Source: Conchocele bisecta
Taxonomy: Eukaryota; Mollusca; Bivalvia; Lucinida; Thyasiridae
Reading direction: 5' to 3'
Length of the DNA: 64,000 bases
NCBI GenBank assembly: GCA_029237695.1
Contig: CM055274.1
Coordinates: 14,621,505-14,685,504, forward strand
Shown: in pieces, positions 44,590 through 59,700 of the stretch
Layout: every line of letters starts with the position of its first letter
Position numbering within the stretch: position 1 is the stretch's first letter
The notes under the pieces: generated by a model
The model's input: only the letters and a program-made list of their open reading frames with translations
Database searches by the model: none
What the model was told of the DNA's origin: nothing
Translations under genes and position numbers: made by a program

Positions 44590-45150
44590 TCTGGAAAACT
44601 TTGATGAATTGTGAACATCACTGTACCAGCACTGTAAATACTTGTCGTACAATGTGTGTATGACCATGTTTAACTGATGTTTATTTATGTCATTTCTGTC
44701 ACATAAATATGAATATCCGAGATTGTCCAACAGAGTTCTGACATTAAACGCCCGCGAGGTGGCATTATAGTCATTGATATCAGCATTGTAAACATGTGAT
44801 AATAATGGATTATCAGTATTATGCATCAACTGTATATGCCAATATTTCAAGATGCGTTCTTTACATATTATAGTGAATGGAACTCGACCAAGTTCTCCAT
44901 GCACAGCTAAAGTGCAGGTCTGATTACGAACACGTAGGATTTGCTTCAGGAATTTCAGATGCACCTTTTCAATGTCTGGAGCTCGGTGAAACCTCCAAAT
45001 TTCACAACTATAATATAGTATGGGAGATATCGCGGAATCAAATAAAAACAGTTTGTCTGGAATTGAAAGTTGTATGGTATCGAAACGGTTATTCAATGAA
45101 AATAATGCCTTTTTCTCTAGACGCTTGCAAAATGTGTCTTCATTGGACGC
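44590..45150 (-). mobile_element. 5'-truncated LINE (post-reverse-transcriptase region)
   Basis: The minus strand encodes LFSLNNRFDTIQLSIPDKLF, then LFDSAISPILYYSCEIWRFH, IEKVHLKFLKQILRVRNQT and LAVHGELGRVPFTIICKERI, ending RTLLDNLGYSYLCD. The D..v.PIllYG.EvWGf, IE.vh..F.K..L.v and GElGr.P blocks are the conserved C-terminal part of many animal non-LTR retrotransposon ORF2 proteins. The catalytic reverse transcriptase lies upstream of the truncation point and is missing. No active element is present. Confidence 0.75.
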
Positions 45151-46892
45151 GAGGCGCCGGAGGGGAATCGCAATTCCTCTATGTCTGACGGCCTTGGCAG
45201 GTCATATAATATATATATCCAGGCAAGCTAGCCAATCAAAAGCCGAGAAACTTATCTGCGGTAATGACAATAGTAATTATGTGAGACATACAGTGACTAA
45301 CTACGAGTATACAATTTTCCTATGGACTAATATAATGCGAGATTATTTCGTTGTATAATCGCACACATCAAATACGTGCATGCTTGTAAATGTATATGCT
45401 TGTCAGCATTACTAACGTTAGTAACGTGAGCACACACACACTGTTTGTATTGTGTAATGCTTTGTTACTACTCAGGTACATATAATTGTACCATATGCGC
45501 ATCATTCCAAAGCAAATCACTAATTGATTTGATGGATCATTTTATCGACGGTAAATATAAGTATACATGTACGTCTGCAAAATCTACCGTTATTGTTAGA
45601 CGAACTTCATACGACATACTGTTCATATTTTACACATCTAATCGACTGTAGATACGTGGACTATGACATACAGACATGACCTACTGCAATGATGTGGTTA
45701 TTATACAATGTCTTCATTCCAATTGGCATCTATACTTCAACTGGCATAAAGACCACTCAATATCCGCAAATATTGAAGGAAACTGCACGTACTGAAATTT
45801 ATGATATTTGTGCTATTCTGGCGGCCATTATTAAATTGCGTCGATTTGTAAGACATGTAAGGAGGTGTCATTGTAAGATGAACGTCGTTTTAGTCATTAT
45901 GTTAAACGTTACTTATATTTCACAGACACAATCACCATCTAGCTGGGTGCAAAGGTTTAAGACATTAAAATCCATACAATTGCAAGATTTTCTGTCGATC
46001 CCTGAAAGCGGAGACCACACGCGTGGCGCACCATTTCATTGGATAGCCATTTCCCACGATGTGTCAAAATCCACTACGACATACCCCAACACCGTGTCAA
46101 CCAATGAAAGTTGGGCATTAAAGTTGTAAACAAAGTGTGCAACCAAATGTCTCCACTTTCAGATATCGATCATCTATCTGAGCATATTTGACGTTTTTCA
46201 GACACTTCCATTGGCGGTTCAGGTCCATTACATAAATTAAAAAAACAAACAATTTGGGACCGGTTTAATTGCTATCGGTTAACAAATAATGGTTGTATTG
46301 GTTAAAAACGTACGCCGGAGGTAGCTGACTTACACACCTTTGAAGTACCGTACTTGTACGTGTACTAACTCGCGGGAAGTGACGTGAATTGTATATCGGT
46401 AACAATGCACCTAAACCACCATATATACAGAAATAACCCATAAAACACGGAAGTATTAACCGTTCTTCAAGTGAAATCAAACGCACTTTGTATAATATTT
46501 GACAGTGTGTAAACAAACATTCGAAAACTGGAAACACTTTATCAATACACATACACTAATTACCAATATAACAATGATCGGATCAGCTGATCGGTTTAAG
46601 TTAACAACTACATGGAGTGTGTACACCGGTGTGTTAAATCAGTCTATATATAGCCGAGACTTCCTGGTATTTATACGTTTTGACATTACATTTCCGATAC
46701 TGGGTCGTGTTTCAAAGACGTTTGTAATCCAGCAAAACTTGAGTACTTGTTACCATAGTTCGGATCTGTGTGTAAGATTGGATCTAACGTCGCAACGCGA
46801 CAGGAATTCCAGAAGTATATATGTAATGTATATGTTGGTGTATTAAAGGAGCATATCAGGATTTGTTTGAATAAATACTATACAAAATAAAA

Positions 46893-47165
46893 ACATGTTT
46901 TCATCATGGCCCTGTGCAAAGTGGGTTAAGATTTTAATAAGATATATGACGATACTATGACCGCTGGGTTGTGTCTATTTTCACCCATATACATGATATA
47001 GGTACATACATATCAGATATGTTTGCGTTCAACAAGATAGAACATCTGGTACTTAAGTAACGATGTCGGTGAAAATTGAAACAACCCAGCCATCCAGCAG
47101 TCGTAGTATCGTCATATATTAAACCACTTTACACAGGGCCATGATGAAAACACATTTTTATTTTT
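46893..47165. mobile_element. Fold-back (MITE-like) element, about 270 bp
   Basis: TTTTCATCATGGCCCTGTG on the left is mirrored by CACAGGGCCATGATGAAAA on the right. The arms, about 90 bp, match on through ATATATGACGATACTA and CTGGGTTGT. A partial further copy of the right arm lies at 47,200-47,300 (ACACTTTACACAGGGACATG). Confidence 0.8.
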
Positions 47166-47468
47166 TATTTCATTTTTTTAAAAATTCTGAAAACAATATC
47201 AACGGTCCCGGTATCGTCATATACTTTCAACAACACTTTACACAGGGACATGATCAAAACACGTCTTTATTTTTTATAAATTGTTGTTAAAAAAATCCTG
47301 ATATGCCCCACTATCTCTTTCTTGTATTTTCGCTTTCAATATTTCCTTAAACATACGAGTGGTACACAGATAATAAATATTAGTATGCATTTTTTACGGC
47401 GTACTTTGCGAAATTTTGCTAAATAAAAACGTATTATATTATGGCATGCCTGGCATATTATGTCAATA

Positions 47469-47517
<49 letters not shown>
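47469..47517. repeat. (TA)n microsatellite
   Basis: An uninterrupted AT/TA dinucleotide run of about 48 bases. Confidence 0.95.
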
Positions 47518-47520
<3 letters not shown>

Positions 47521-47638
47521 CCTGTCCTTTTCATTGAATTTATCGAACTAATATAAGGTTATTATATAGTTCTAGTAATGTTAATTGACAACTTCAGTCT
47601 GAGGAGAACACACTATCGTGAGAACAACGGGAGATGGG

Positions 47639-47743
47639 ATGGATGCGTTCGACTATATCAAATGGAAAATAGAGGCAAAACGGAAATGGACTAAATGCAA
47701 CTGTACAGCTCAATGGGCGAAGCTGGACATGGCATGGACAACC
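47639..47743 (+). CDS. Unknown host gene, first recognised exon
   Basis: From an ATG at 47,639 it reads MDAFDYIKWKIEAKRKW and then CNCTAQWAKLDMAWTT, ending in phase 0 at a GTAAGC donor. An in-frame stop lies 12 codons upstream, so the coding start is here or just before, or an upstream exon joins after 47,602. Confidence 0.5.
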
Positions 47744-50700
47744 GTAAGCGCATTATTACATCCATACCGGGTTGATACCTTTGTTGTTGTGCATGGAATG
47801 GTATGTACATGTACTATGTAAACATTCGGCCAGTTTGACATATACAATACCAGGATAGTGCTTTTGTATCAGGCAGGACTAGTCGCCGATTACAGTGAAA
47901 CCTCTCTAAACCGGACACGAAGACGTCACCTGCGATCTTATTTTTGATGAGCTTCTTAGTCATTTTATCTCGAGTGGTAATGTTTATTCGTGACCGCATG
48001 ACACACAACTACAGCGGGGTCAGCGTGTAAGTGCACACACGAACGAACACGACAGGTTGGTTCCAACCTGTCGTTTTCGTTCGTGTGTGCACTTATACGC
48101 TGACCCCACTGTATGGCTCAGAATGATAAAATGCCTGATTGATTTACAGTGAAACATCTCTAAGCTGGACACACAGGGGACTTCACAGGGCGCCCGGTTT
48201 AGAGAGTTTCTCTGTACTTAGACATTTTGAGAGTAGATGAAAGAAATTGGACACTTGCTACAGCCACCACACCACATTGCACTGAATATCGTTGATGTGA
48301 ATGTACAAATACAATACAAAATATCCATGAGAATCGCCGATCACGACTATCTGTAAAATATACATTATATGTGCGATTCTATTGTACCGCTTCCTGTCTG
48401 TCACGTGCTGCGTCAATAATGTCACAGTCCCCGACACAAACGTTGCATAGCATCGGCTTTAGCGAATTGCAATGCAAGTAAATACAGTATTGCCCAAAAA
48501 TATGCGGAATGTGCACAGCGGTCGAAATAACAGTCGTGCTCAACGACCATCAAGGATCGGAACACAATAATAACATCACTGAATTAACCATGTCAACCAT
48601 ATACAGACCAGATAGCCAACATTTGCAAACACTGTTGATCCAGATGAGCCAGCTCGTCAGGATCTGCAGCATTTACCAGTGTGGTTCACTTCTAAAACCA
48701 AATATTAAGCATTTACCTTTAATCCAACAATTACATGTATCATGGAAAATTCTATGCGGCAGCTGGGTACTTAGCGGTAACGAACGGGCGAGACTTTCTA
48801 CAGCCGCCTAGTGATCAGTGCATGATAGTGTTGCTGACTACCAAAGTGAATGTGGTCTGTGACTGGAGATATTGTGTACACTTTATGGGATTTTTTTTTA
48901 TAAACGTAGTTGCGGGTCAAATAGTACACTCATGTAGCCTGATAACGATCAATGTTGATTGTGAGAAGCATGAACATTGTTCCCTTGATTCAATGGCGAA
49001 CAGTGCATATCAGGCTGTGTGTGTGTATAAGCCATAAGCCGCATGGCTCCAGTCACAGCCACATATACGCCATACACGCCATGTGATTTTGTACCTTCGT
49101 ATATCTGCGTAATTTCTTTAAATACGCTTACAAACATTACAATATTTTTCATAAATAAATTCAAAAGTTGACGCAATTTACAGAGTACATAAATATAATT
49201 CCGCATGTGCTCTGACAATTTTGTCAACTTTTGACGCCATTTACAGAACATATTGTAACTTTTGTAAACGTATCGCAGATATCCGAAGGTACAAAACACA
49301 TGGCGTGTCTCAATTATGCATTGTTATTATACTGTGAACGCCCATTACATGCACCTTATGCAATGCAGTTGTCATTAATCAGGCACATGCTGGCGACGTG
49401 CAGACGCATGCAAAGGAATTACGTCGCCGGTTGAAGATTGCGTCGTACAATTTCACCAAAAAGGGTCCCGAAGTCTATCTCAATAAACTGATAACTGGAG
49501 AGTTGGTGAGTATGCTTTAAGGAATTAGGTCATAGGAAATATATACTTGGCTTCAAGCATAATTGCTTCATAAGAAATATGTGATAATATAAATATAAGA
49601 TATGTGAATATTGTCATGTCACTGTATACTATATGGTACATTGAGTTGTCATCTCCACCATCTTTGCATTTACAAGCTATTGTACAGTTTCATCTTTGAA
49701 CGTTTGACACCTACAGTAAATAGTAGGACAGTAAAACTGCAATACATCATAGACATATATGAAAACAGCGTGCTATCAAATAGTATTCCAGAAAACTATG
49801 CAAATGACGAGATATCTGAGCATTTCTCCAATCAATCTCAAAATGAATTTCAATGTGTCAACTTTTCTATCTGATGCACAGTGTATTGGGAGTGTACACG
49901 TTACCCATAGGCAAAGCCATATCTACTCGCATAGAAACTCCATGTAACAAGCTAATGTTCACATATATGTTATACATATATCACATCACATCTAGGAGGC
50001 AATTATCTTTGAATCAAACGATGATCAAGTATTACAATGAAAAGTAGTGTAATTAGATGGGAATAGTTGTCGAAATATGAGCTTTTATCGGTAAAAGTTA
50101 CATTTGTATATGGCGCGTCTATCATAATCCGAACATGAAATGAGGTTGGCATTTCTCCTATTATGCTGGCGAATGTGTGATATTGGTATGTATTTCAAGA
50201 GTCAATTAAGGACCGACTTTATAGAATATGACCTTTTGTTTCAAATGTAGTAGAATGATACATGTGACTGAATATATATATAAAGTTCTTCTTAGTGTAT
50301 AGTATACAGAGCATTGCGTTGCAATCTCCGCCATTTTATTTTGTACATGTTATCGGACAGTTTCACCACTTGGTGCGTTTGACACATACAGCAAATAATA
50401 TGGCAGACACTCTAATCAAATTTGGTGCAATACGTCCCCGATATATAGGACGACGAAAACGTCATATAAATATTATTTCAGCAGACTACACTAAACGGTA
50501 GATTTCTGAGAGTTTTAACCATCACTCACAAACTATACAATGGACACTTTTTCAATGTGTAAAATGTCAAACTGGTGCACTCTCTATTATTAGAAGTGCA
50601 TCTGCCACAGGTAAGAGCCGTATTTACTCGCATAGCAGGCAAGTAGACAATAGTGACAATACACTCACATAACTGCTTGCAATTCACTGTATTTGATACA

Positions 50701-53700
50701 GTATGTATGGTAATACAGGTATATATTGACAGCACTGTGTATTGTTCTTACTGTTACACAGTCTTTACTGAAATCCCACACATTTTTAAAAAAGGTCGAA
50801 AACATTCGGATATCAGACTTTGCATATAAATATGATGAAAACAAGGCATACTACGCTGTAGTCTGATGTCTCGCCATCATTATTGCACCAAATATTGTTC
50901 GTGTGTTTGTCATATTATTAGTTGTATGTGTCAAACGCAATAAGAGGTAAAGCTGGTCGATGGCTTTTACACACTAAGATGGCCGACATGGCACCTCTAT
51001 GCACCGTGTAGAATATAGCAAGAAGAAAATGTTTTCATGTATGTTATGCATATATCCCGTCACATTTACGAAGCAATTATGCAGGAATCATTGAGTGAAT
51101 CGGTGTCCCACGGGTCCTTAGCTACGTGAAGTGTATGAATTCTGAGGCTCCTACTACATGTATGTACATAACTTGTTGCATACCCATTTTATAAAAGGCA
51201 TACAAATCACACCGACACGGCGCAGTCACATATGTTTAAAACAAAATATAAAAATCCGGTAGACATCATCAAAATAACCCGTTTGGGACCAACATTAGAT
51301 ACAACGTGTCCTATTGAGTCACCAAACATATAAGTAAACTATTAGCGCAGAAAATAAATATTAATTGTTTTCAAAATAATGTCATATCTTTGAAACATAA
51401 TTTACAGTTCCGTTCATTTGTATCGCATAATTTAAACTGGATGAACAGCTAGTGATGCAGGATGATACAGTGACCTGCTTGACTGGTGGTCATGGCTTAC
51501 TAGAGTTTCATTGTTGATGAATTTCAACAAGGTTTTCAATATAATTATACTCTTGGGTGCATTGCCCATGTGTGATGAATATATCATGAGATGTTTAAGA
51601 CCAGTGCTGTGGATCGCTTTCATTCACACCGTCTGAATAGGCAGTCAATTATGTCCGGAGTCATTATTTAGGCGTTCTTCATTACCGTGCGTAGCTTTTA
51701 CGCATACTGTAATTGCATTTTATTTATGATATGGCAACATAATTATATTTAAAACATGTATGAGTTCACATTTTGTATAATAATATATGTGCTGATGGTG
51801 CAGAAACCGCCCTGTGCGTCAACACGTGAACTTCAATCCGGAGCAACAGGCGGCACAGACAATCCACAGGGCACTTCCAAGCAAACGTAGGTATTCAATT
51901 AGCAAGACGAAGACAAGAGACCGAGAACAATCGCAGAACACGGCAATCAGACACAGTGTGCATTACAATACATGTATTATTGCGCTCGTTCTTTGGTATC
52001 ACGGATTGTGTCAGCATAATCACAGACCGTGACAGCAACGCCTCCTAGCACCGGCTTAATTCAAACACAATGAACATGAAAGATTTGAAAACATATCGAA
52101 ATATGAAGTCCAACGTAGTGTCAATCTATGTATCCTGATCTATTTGACCTGATGCATTTCTGAAGTAGCCAGACTGTCATCAGTACAGCGATTAGACTTC
52201 AATTTCTACCGACTACATGTAAGAGCACTAAGATTTACAACTGCTGCAACCGCCGTAAAATGTTACTGGGACTATTATTTTGGCTACAAGTGTAGATCCA
52301 GATCAGCCAGTGCATCCGCACTGTCTGATCAGGAGCTGCACTGTTATCCATCGCATCAATAAAACATTATCCATGTTTATAAAAAGCAATATAGGTCGTT
52401 ACCAGGCTACAGGAGCTATCAGGAGCTACATTGGCTACAGATCAAATATTCCCTACATATCCAGTCAAAGCCATATACACGTTTTCTCAGCGGGCAGACC
52501 GAATGTAGCTGTGCATAGACTCATCACTCTTAACACTTTGTTTCAACAGAGGGCGTTCGAGACCGCAATGTGGCCCAGAAGAGCAACAACTGCAAGTATT
52601 CTAAATTGCATAAATAAAACATTCATTTTATTTATTTGGACTTTGCAAACTTCAAATTCTTGTTTGGAAATTGCACATTTTTGAAAACACGTAAACGTAG
52701 ATACAGGATGTAGGGCTATTACAAATCCGACCCTGTATGTGATTTTTGTCAAGACAAAATTCTACTGTGTTTTTTTTAAAATTCTCAAATCCGGCTGAAA
52801 CACTTCACTCGACATTATGAATGAAGATGAGCGTATTTGATGTATTTCAGTGCGTGCGAACTACCATTACCTGACTTATCCATAATTTGATGATTTTGGG
52901 AATATTTTATATTTTCCATAAATGACGTCGAAAGTTGCCAAATGTTTTCTTCAATTTTCGCCAGCTTTCGACATCATTTATGGAAAATATAGAATATTTT
53001 AAAAAAAAAATTGTCTCGCCTGCGTAGCATTTCGAGATATAGGTTTTGCTTTTTCGTAGACGGTGTAGGCGTTGACGAACATTTCACGTTAAATGTCCTC
53101 TCCTAGATTTCACGACATATAAGCCAGTGTTTTACCTGTATAAACTAGTATAAGTAATTTCCTATTATCGTATTTTTAGGCAGCAGGAGCAGGCGCGGGG
53201 GTGGGTGGGGGGGGGGCGTGACCTAGGTGTCTGAAAATCGCGTCTACGGCGATCCGGCATTTAAACATTGCTTGGGGGAGGACCCCCTATAGCCCCTCTT
53301 GGATCCGCGCCTGCAACACTATTAAAGGATGTAATTCATGTTCTTAATTTGAGTAGTACTGCATATATATAATGGATCTTTATGGGTGCAAAATGGCAAT
53401 GTGGTTTGCTGCGATGACTGGTGTAGTGGTTGAGGTGGGGGTTGTAAACTAAATAGTAGAGAAAGAAAAACAACATGTATACATAATAGGGCTGTCAACC
53501 GAGATGCCGATAGTCTTAGAAAGGGGTTACTGTGAAGTTCGTTTACTACATGTATGACTGTCTGATTGTATGAGATATGGTATTACATGAATTGTTGCAT
53601 GGACAAACGTCTCACTGAATCGTAAGACAGTCAAAAGTGAAAGTGAACGTGAATGGGTTTAACGTCCCAGCAACAGCTAAGGTCAGATATAGACAGGACC

Positions 53701-56700
53701 ACAGTTTAAAGTCTCATCCTACAGACCAGTGAGATGAAAATACTGTGAAAGTATTTTTGATGTATAATGCGAGGTTTGAACCCACAACCTTCCGGATTAG
53801 AAGTAGGGTGTTGTAGCACATAGGCCACAACCCATCCCTCGTAAGAAAGTCAAGTAAAAACCACAGGTGACTGAAAACAAATCACATGTCAGTATCGTCT
53901 CTAGTATAAGTGTAAGGCAAGCAACGTAGTAAACCACATGTATTGTTGAAGCCCATTGAAGTCACATGGAATATTTGTAAACATATATCATTCAGCCTCA
54001 CATTGCCGTTTACCGAGCTAAAAGTACATGTACATTATGCATGTGATATAGCACTAGTGTTGTTAGAAACTACATTATCTGGTAATTTATTTCTGGCACC
54101 TGTGGTAACAAACAGTCAGTATAAACATGGTATGTATTACTTCCCTTGTCACATTTAATTTAGGAGATATTCGTTGAAAGTAATTCCTGTCCCTAAGAGT
54201 TCGGCTAACGACGTTCAGCTGTAACTGGACATAATTCCTATGAGATTCCTGGCCATGCCAGATAAACTTGCTATCAAAGTTACCTGGATAGTCTCTATTA
54301 ATTAAGGAATCAACTGCTAGATATGCAAGCAAGCTGGTTCCGTGATATGTTGCGGAGGATAACATGCGGGGCTGATAACGATAGACGGACACAGCTACCA
54401 GAGTTCCCGGATGGACTGCCGTCGGATTCCGATCTATATAAAGATATTCGAGAATTAGCCACCGAAATCAACAAGAAGATTGATGCCATACCCACACCTG
54501 CTGTTCCGAGCGCTAACATGTACGTAGTTGTGCATTATAGCTATGCGGTGTGACAGTTTGCGACTTACTGCACTCATCATACGTTCGTGTGACAGTTTGC
54601 GACTTACTGCACTCATCATACGTTCGTTGCCACAAAGGTTATTGTATGACAATACTTGTGGCGCTTCCTAAACTACTAAAGACGTAATCATGTATGTGTG
54701 CGTAACATGAACACGCATTGAAAGTGCACAACATACAGAGGTGGGCTGGTAAACTAGGAATATGCCAGAACGTGTAGTGTAATTTCTGTGAGGCTTTTCA
54801 TACACAGGAGACGCAGTGATCTCCGACGAATTGACCATGGATTAAATTAATATTGGTTCGCATAATTGTACACGTATCGCAATCGCCATCGTATCAGTGT
54901 TATTGTATTTTCTATTTTAACACTTAGCCTATGTGTTCATCACTTAATCGTTGTCTGTTATCCCATTAAAATATGTGTCGCTGACACGCAAATGTCTAGG
55001 TAACCAAAAGGAGCTAGACGTGTAGCATAGAAACATCCATATGTTCGCTGAAAAAATAATTCGGCGTACATAATTATGGTCGCCACCCTGTCATTCCGTC
55101 CGTCTGTATGTCCGAGATCGGAGATAAGGCTGCCTACTTAATATATCTGTTTCTGTAAGTCGGACAGCTTTGAAACTTCATATAATTATACAATTATTTG
55201 TTAGAATCCGTTTCTTCATTATATAACCCGCCAATGCGGCCCACTGCTCAATGACGTTATGTTTTGAGGGGTATATGTATCAGTAGTATTTATGCCTTAT
55301 TGTTGCACTGCTGTTTCGTTTCATATAGCTGATTACCAGTAAAACAATACTACTCATTATCAGTGGTTTGTTTCTGTTCGTTATTAGATAATTCATAACA
55401 TTCAACTCTGACAATAATCACAAAATTTGACAAGGATGATATTTAAATCATATCATTTTATATCATAAACACAGTGCATAATGTGCAGTGACACACAGTG
55501 CCGTGAAAGGTGAAATGTGTATGATATCCTGTCAATACGACCTAATCGCAATTCATATGTGTACGCGGTTTCAAAGAAACGTTCAAAACATAATGTTCAC
55601 CAGCGACTGATCAGTCTGTTAACAGTGCGCGGGTTTAATTTGGAATATAAAAAAATATCGCTATAAATGAAATTTCAACTTAAGTGCACGCTATTTCCTG
55701 GCTACCAAATAAATTTCCATTCAATGCCGCTTTCCAATTATGCTTGCTCTTTAAAAGTCCATTACATAATTTAGAGATGACTAACGTCATACTTTTGATT
55801 ACGCCAATAGGTATATTACGTCATTTAAATTAAAAATGGCTGCTCCTCATCACTCCAGTCATGTAGGGAAAGACACGAATACAAGTGTTGTGTGTCGTGT
55901 TGTTTATTATTCCGAACAGAACGGAATCGTTGTCCAACCTTTTTCGAATCAAACAGATGCGTCTGGTGAACTTTCAGAGTAATGGTTGTTGGAAAGAAGC
56001 TGAAACTTCACATTGTCGGTGATGGACTAAAATAATGTATCAACAACAGAACACTCAACTTTTGAACCTGAGTGAAGTACGTTATTGACTAGTTCAGGAT
56101 GTATTGATTGAGACCGTCATCATTCGTAATGTGATTAAATGGTAAAGCCGCAATATTGTTGTTAATTTCTTTTGTTTCCATGATTCAAATATGATAAGCA
56201 GAACGAAATGTTCGTTGTTGCAGTAACGTGTTTAACTTATTGGACCAATTTGCAAAAACTTCGGTGAATAGAAGTACATGCAAATAAAGCGTAAAACAAG
56301 TATTGACAAATGTAACGTCGTTTCTGTTGATTAAGGGATTTTACGACCATATTTGGCATAATTTATCGAACTATTTTCTTGGCGCAAAGGAGTGGTTCGA
56401 GCAAGACACTTCATTCATGCTGCTTCTGTCCACCCATCTGTAAATTGATATCCATGTGCCGTAGAGGATACAGTAACAATAGAATGTTACTTGAAACAAT
56501 AGTTAGTAAGTAATAATGTTAAAATACAGTTAAATAGAATTGTATGTGAATAATTCATGGGAGTTGACCGAAAGGATATTTTTGGTGTGGTTATCTCCCA
56601 ACCATTATATTGAATGGACTAAGCAGCTAGTGGTAAATACTAAGTATTCATGGTGATGTGGAATGGCCGTAGTTACATGTATTACATAATACAGTAGCCT

Positions 56701-59700
56701 ACGGGTTATTCACACATATACGAGTACATTCATTCATATTTGGGAGGAGAAGAGTTAGAAAAGAGAAGATAATGAGGTAGCAGATTCTTATAATAATCTT
56801 ATATGTAGGGTGAAAGTCAGTCCTGGATTGAGGAAGTAATACCATGTTTGATACGTTACAAATCTCAGACCTATATATAAGAGTGTGTTGAATTACGAGA
56901 ATCGTTTGGTTTCAATGATGTATGCTTTGACCGCTAGGAATTATGTTTTATTTTATTCGTAATAATTTTCGTGTATATCATTCAACAGTTGTTCTTCAGT
57001 TTTGTTCACATATATGTTATACATATATCCCATCACATTTAGAAAGCAATTATGTGATAAGCAGGGGTCCCACGGGTCTTTATTCAGCTCAAATGCATTT
57101 ATATAGGGTTGATAACAGCACAAATACTGACATCAAAGAAGACGAGAGTTTGGACAAGAAGGAAGAAACAGTGTAAGCCGTCCTATTCAGAATCAATAAC
57201 GTTGTGGTCGTGTTACATGCAATGTCCCCGGTCTCGGTAGAACGAAATTCATACAGCGTTTGAACTGTCTGTCAGCCCGTTGCTGCGTGTCCGTATTACC
57301 GTATCAGTGTGTGTCCGTGAGTCCTGTTAAGCAGCTCTGTCGATATGTCTGTCCAATCGGTCACCGGGGGCATTTGTTTTTCGATATACCATGTGTTTAT
57401 TTAATATGTGGTGTACTCGTTATTACATGTAGTCAATGGTCCACCTTTTCTGGAAATTTCCGTTGCAGATTGCATAGGTACATTGTACATGTCATACTTA
57501 ACTTATTAAACTATACTCAGTCTACTGGGTGTGAACATAACACATGTGGTATGTTTATAGCACACTAGTAATATTTAATCATCATATATACTGACTTTAG
57601 CAATTGGAAGAAACACGCGGCATACCTGGCTTACATGTAACGGCTGCACTATCGTAGCTGATGGGTTATCAGCGTCAATATCTGATAGTTTGTTTACGTA
57701 ATTTTGTTATCAGCATCGTTACCTGATGCTTAACAAATATATTGCAAATACAAACAAAAATATAATTATCTGGCTGTCACTGCCAAATGTGGCTTATTAC
57801 ATTTATGACCCATGAACATACAGACCAAACAGCACACTCATGTAACCTGATGGCGATACATAATGTTTGTTAGAAGCATGACGGGTGTTTCATTTATGTA
57901 ATAGCAAACATTTCAGATCCTGATCGAGCTCTGCGGGTGCACATTCTATTCTGGATCTACATTGGTCTTAATACCCATACTCCCCATCTATTTAGTCACA
58001 ACCACATGTATGGTCATTGTTTCGTTAACTATCATGGAAATCTTGAACATGTCTTGTATTTTTGAATGATGCAATTTAGTGACTTCATGATTGCGTCACA
58101 AACACACTAATTAGCATTACATAGACATTCATATTAGTATGCCCCCGGTCTCGGTAGAGCCGGAGGCATATAGTGTTTGTGTGTCCGTGTATCCGTCCGT
58201 CCGTCCACGTGTCCGGCATAGTTCGCCGAAGCTTCTTAAGTATGTCATAACGTCTATATCAATTCTATAGTCACACATCCATGCTGCCTTTAATATGCCA
58301 TTGACACTTTGACCTTCACAACATTTAAATTGTTCCCACATTAAGAAGTTCGCCGGAGTTTCTCAATTCTGTCATAACTTCTCTATTCCTTGAATGAGTA
58401 CTTAAATATTTCAATACATCATACTTGTGGACAAATGCCACACATCCATAATGCCATCAATATTACGTTGACATTTTGATCTATAATATTTCAATACATC
58501 AAACATGTGGGTAAATGCCACACACCCATGCTGCACATAATATGACCTTGACCTTTTGACCTTCACAACTGTTAACTTTTTCACACACAAAGTACTTTGC
58601 AGGAGTTTCCCCAATTATGCCATATCTTCTAGTCGTTGAATTATTAGTTTAATACATCATACTTGTGCACAAAGGTCGCATAATCATGAAGCCTTTAATA
58701 TACTTATCACTTTTGGTTCATTTACTTTGCCGCATTTTCTTCAATCTGCCGCCGGCGTCATTCGTGTGCCGACACGTCACATGTTCTTGTTTGTGTAAGC
58801 TTTCATACATCCGTTGGTATATATTATCACCTCCCATGCAATTATACAGGAATGACAAAACCGCAAAGTCTGATGACAAGGAGAAGATATTGAACAAGAA
58901 TGAAAGAAAACGGTAGGTTATCCTATTAAGCAGCAATAGGGTCTACTTGTTAGTTGTCATTGTGCTTTGTTATTGATATATATGTACTCACTGCATATTG
59001 TCATGATTGTTAAATACTATGTGATGATTAAATGTGTTACTCGATCAGTAAATCGGTGTTCATTTACACTTGTAGCGCGGTTAACCATGCATGAAATGAC
59101 GTCGTTAGCTGTGAACAGTCCGTTAAACACAAATAAATAAATTAATTACCATAGCACCTAGTACGTACGTCAGTAAGTTAATGCATTAGTACGTTAGTAC
59201 CAATATTTTAACAGTGTCTGTTTCCACCATATCCGGTATCAGATTGTGATAATATATCCTACACAATGTGTGCCTACCGATGTACTTTGCTGCTCGCATA
59301 CACCCCAACGTCACAATGCCACAGATCAATGTCAATTAGTTGTCATGTTGCTTGTTTGTAAGGCAAATATGCTTAAAATATGTGCATATGTTTGCAGCTA
59401 TTGTTTAACCACTTCCCACAGTCTGATATATTTGGCCACAATGTGTGTCTACGGCTGCTGTTTTGCTACCTCCCAATGCCCAAGATGAAGGTCACTGAGG
59501 ACTCTCTAAGACAAATGCGTTAATGTTTTATCTCAATAACTGCTTAAGCTTTGCAATGATTTCAATAACATCTGGTCACAGTGTGTGTCTAGATATTGTG
59601 CTTTGCTTCATATAACCCAACTTCTCAACACCCAAGGCTAAGGTCACTGATGAAGCATGTATCTTTGATTAGCCGGGATTTTGAAAGCAAGTCCCGGGTC

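Larger units (their letters stand above)
45151..47638. other. Gene-free stretch before the plus-strand host gene
   Basis: AT-rich. A plus-strand frame of 146 codons at 45,689-46,129 has no recognisable motif and no convincing coding bias, so I do not call it. The stretch also contains the fold-back element at 46,893-47,165, its partial copy, and the (TA)n tract. Confidence 0.5.

Noticed and set aside
45689..46129. 146-codon plus-strand frame
   Set aside because: No motif, no splice support and no codon pattern to distinguish it from chance.
58665..58916. 83-codon frame read as one exon
   Set aside because: Only its last 63 bp, after a clear acceptor, fit the spliced gene; the upstream part is intron and repeat sequence.
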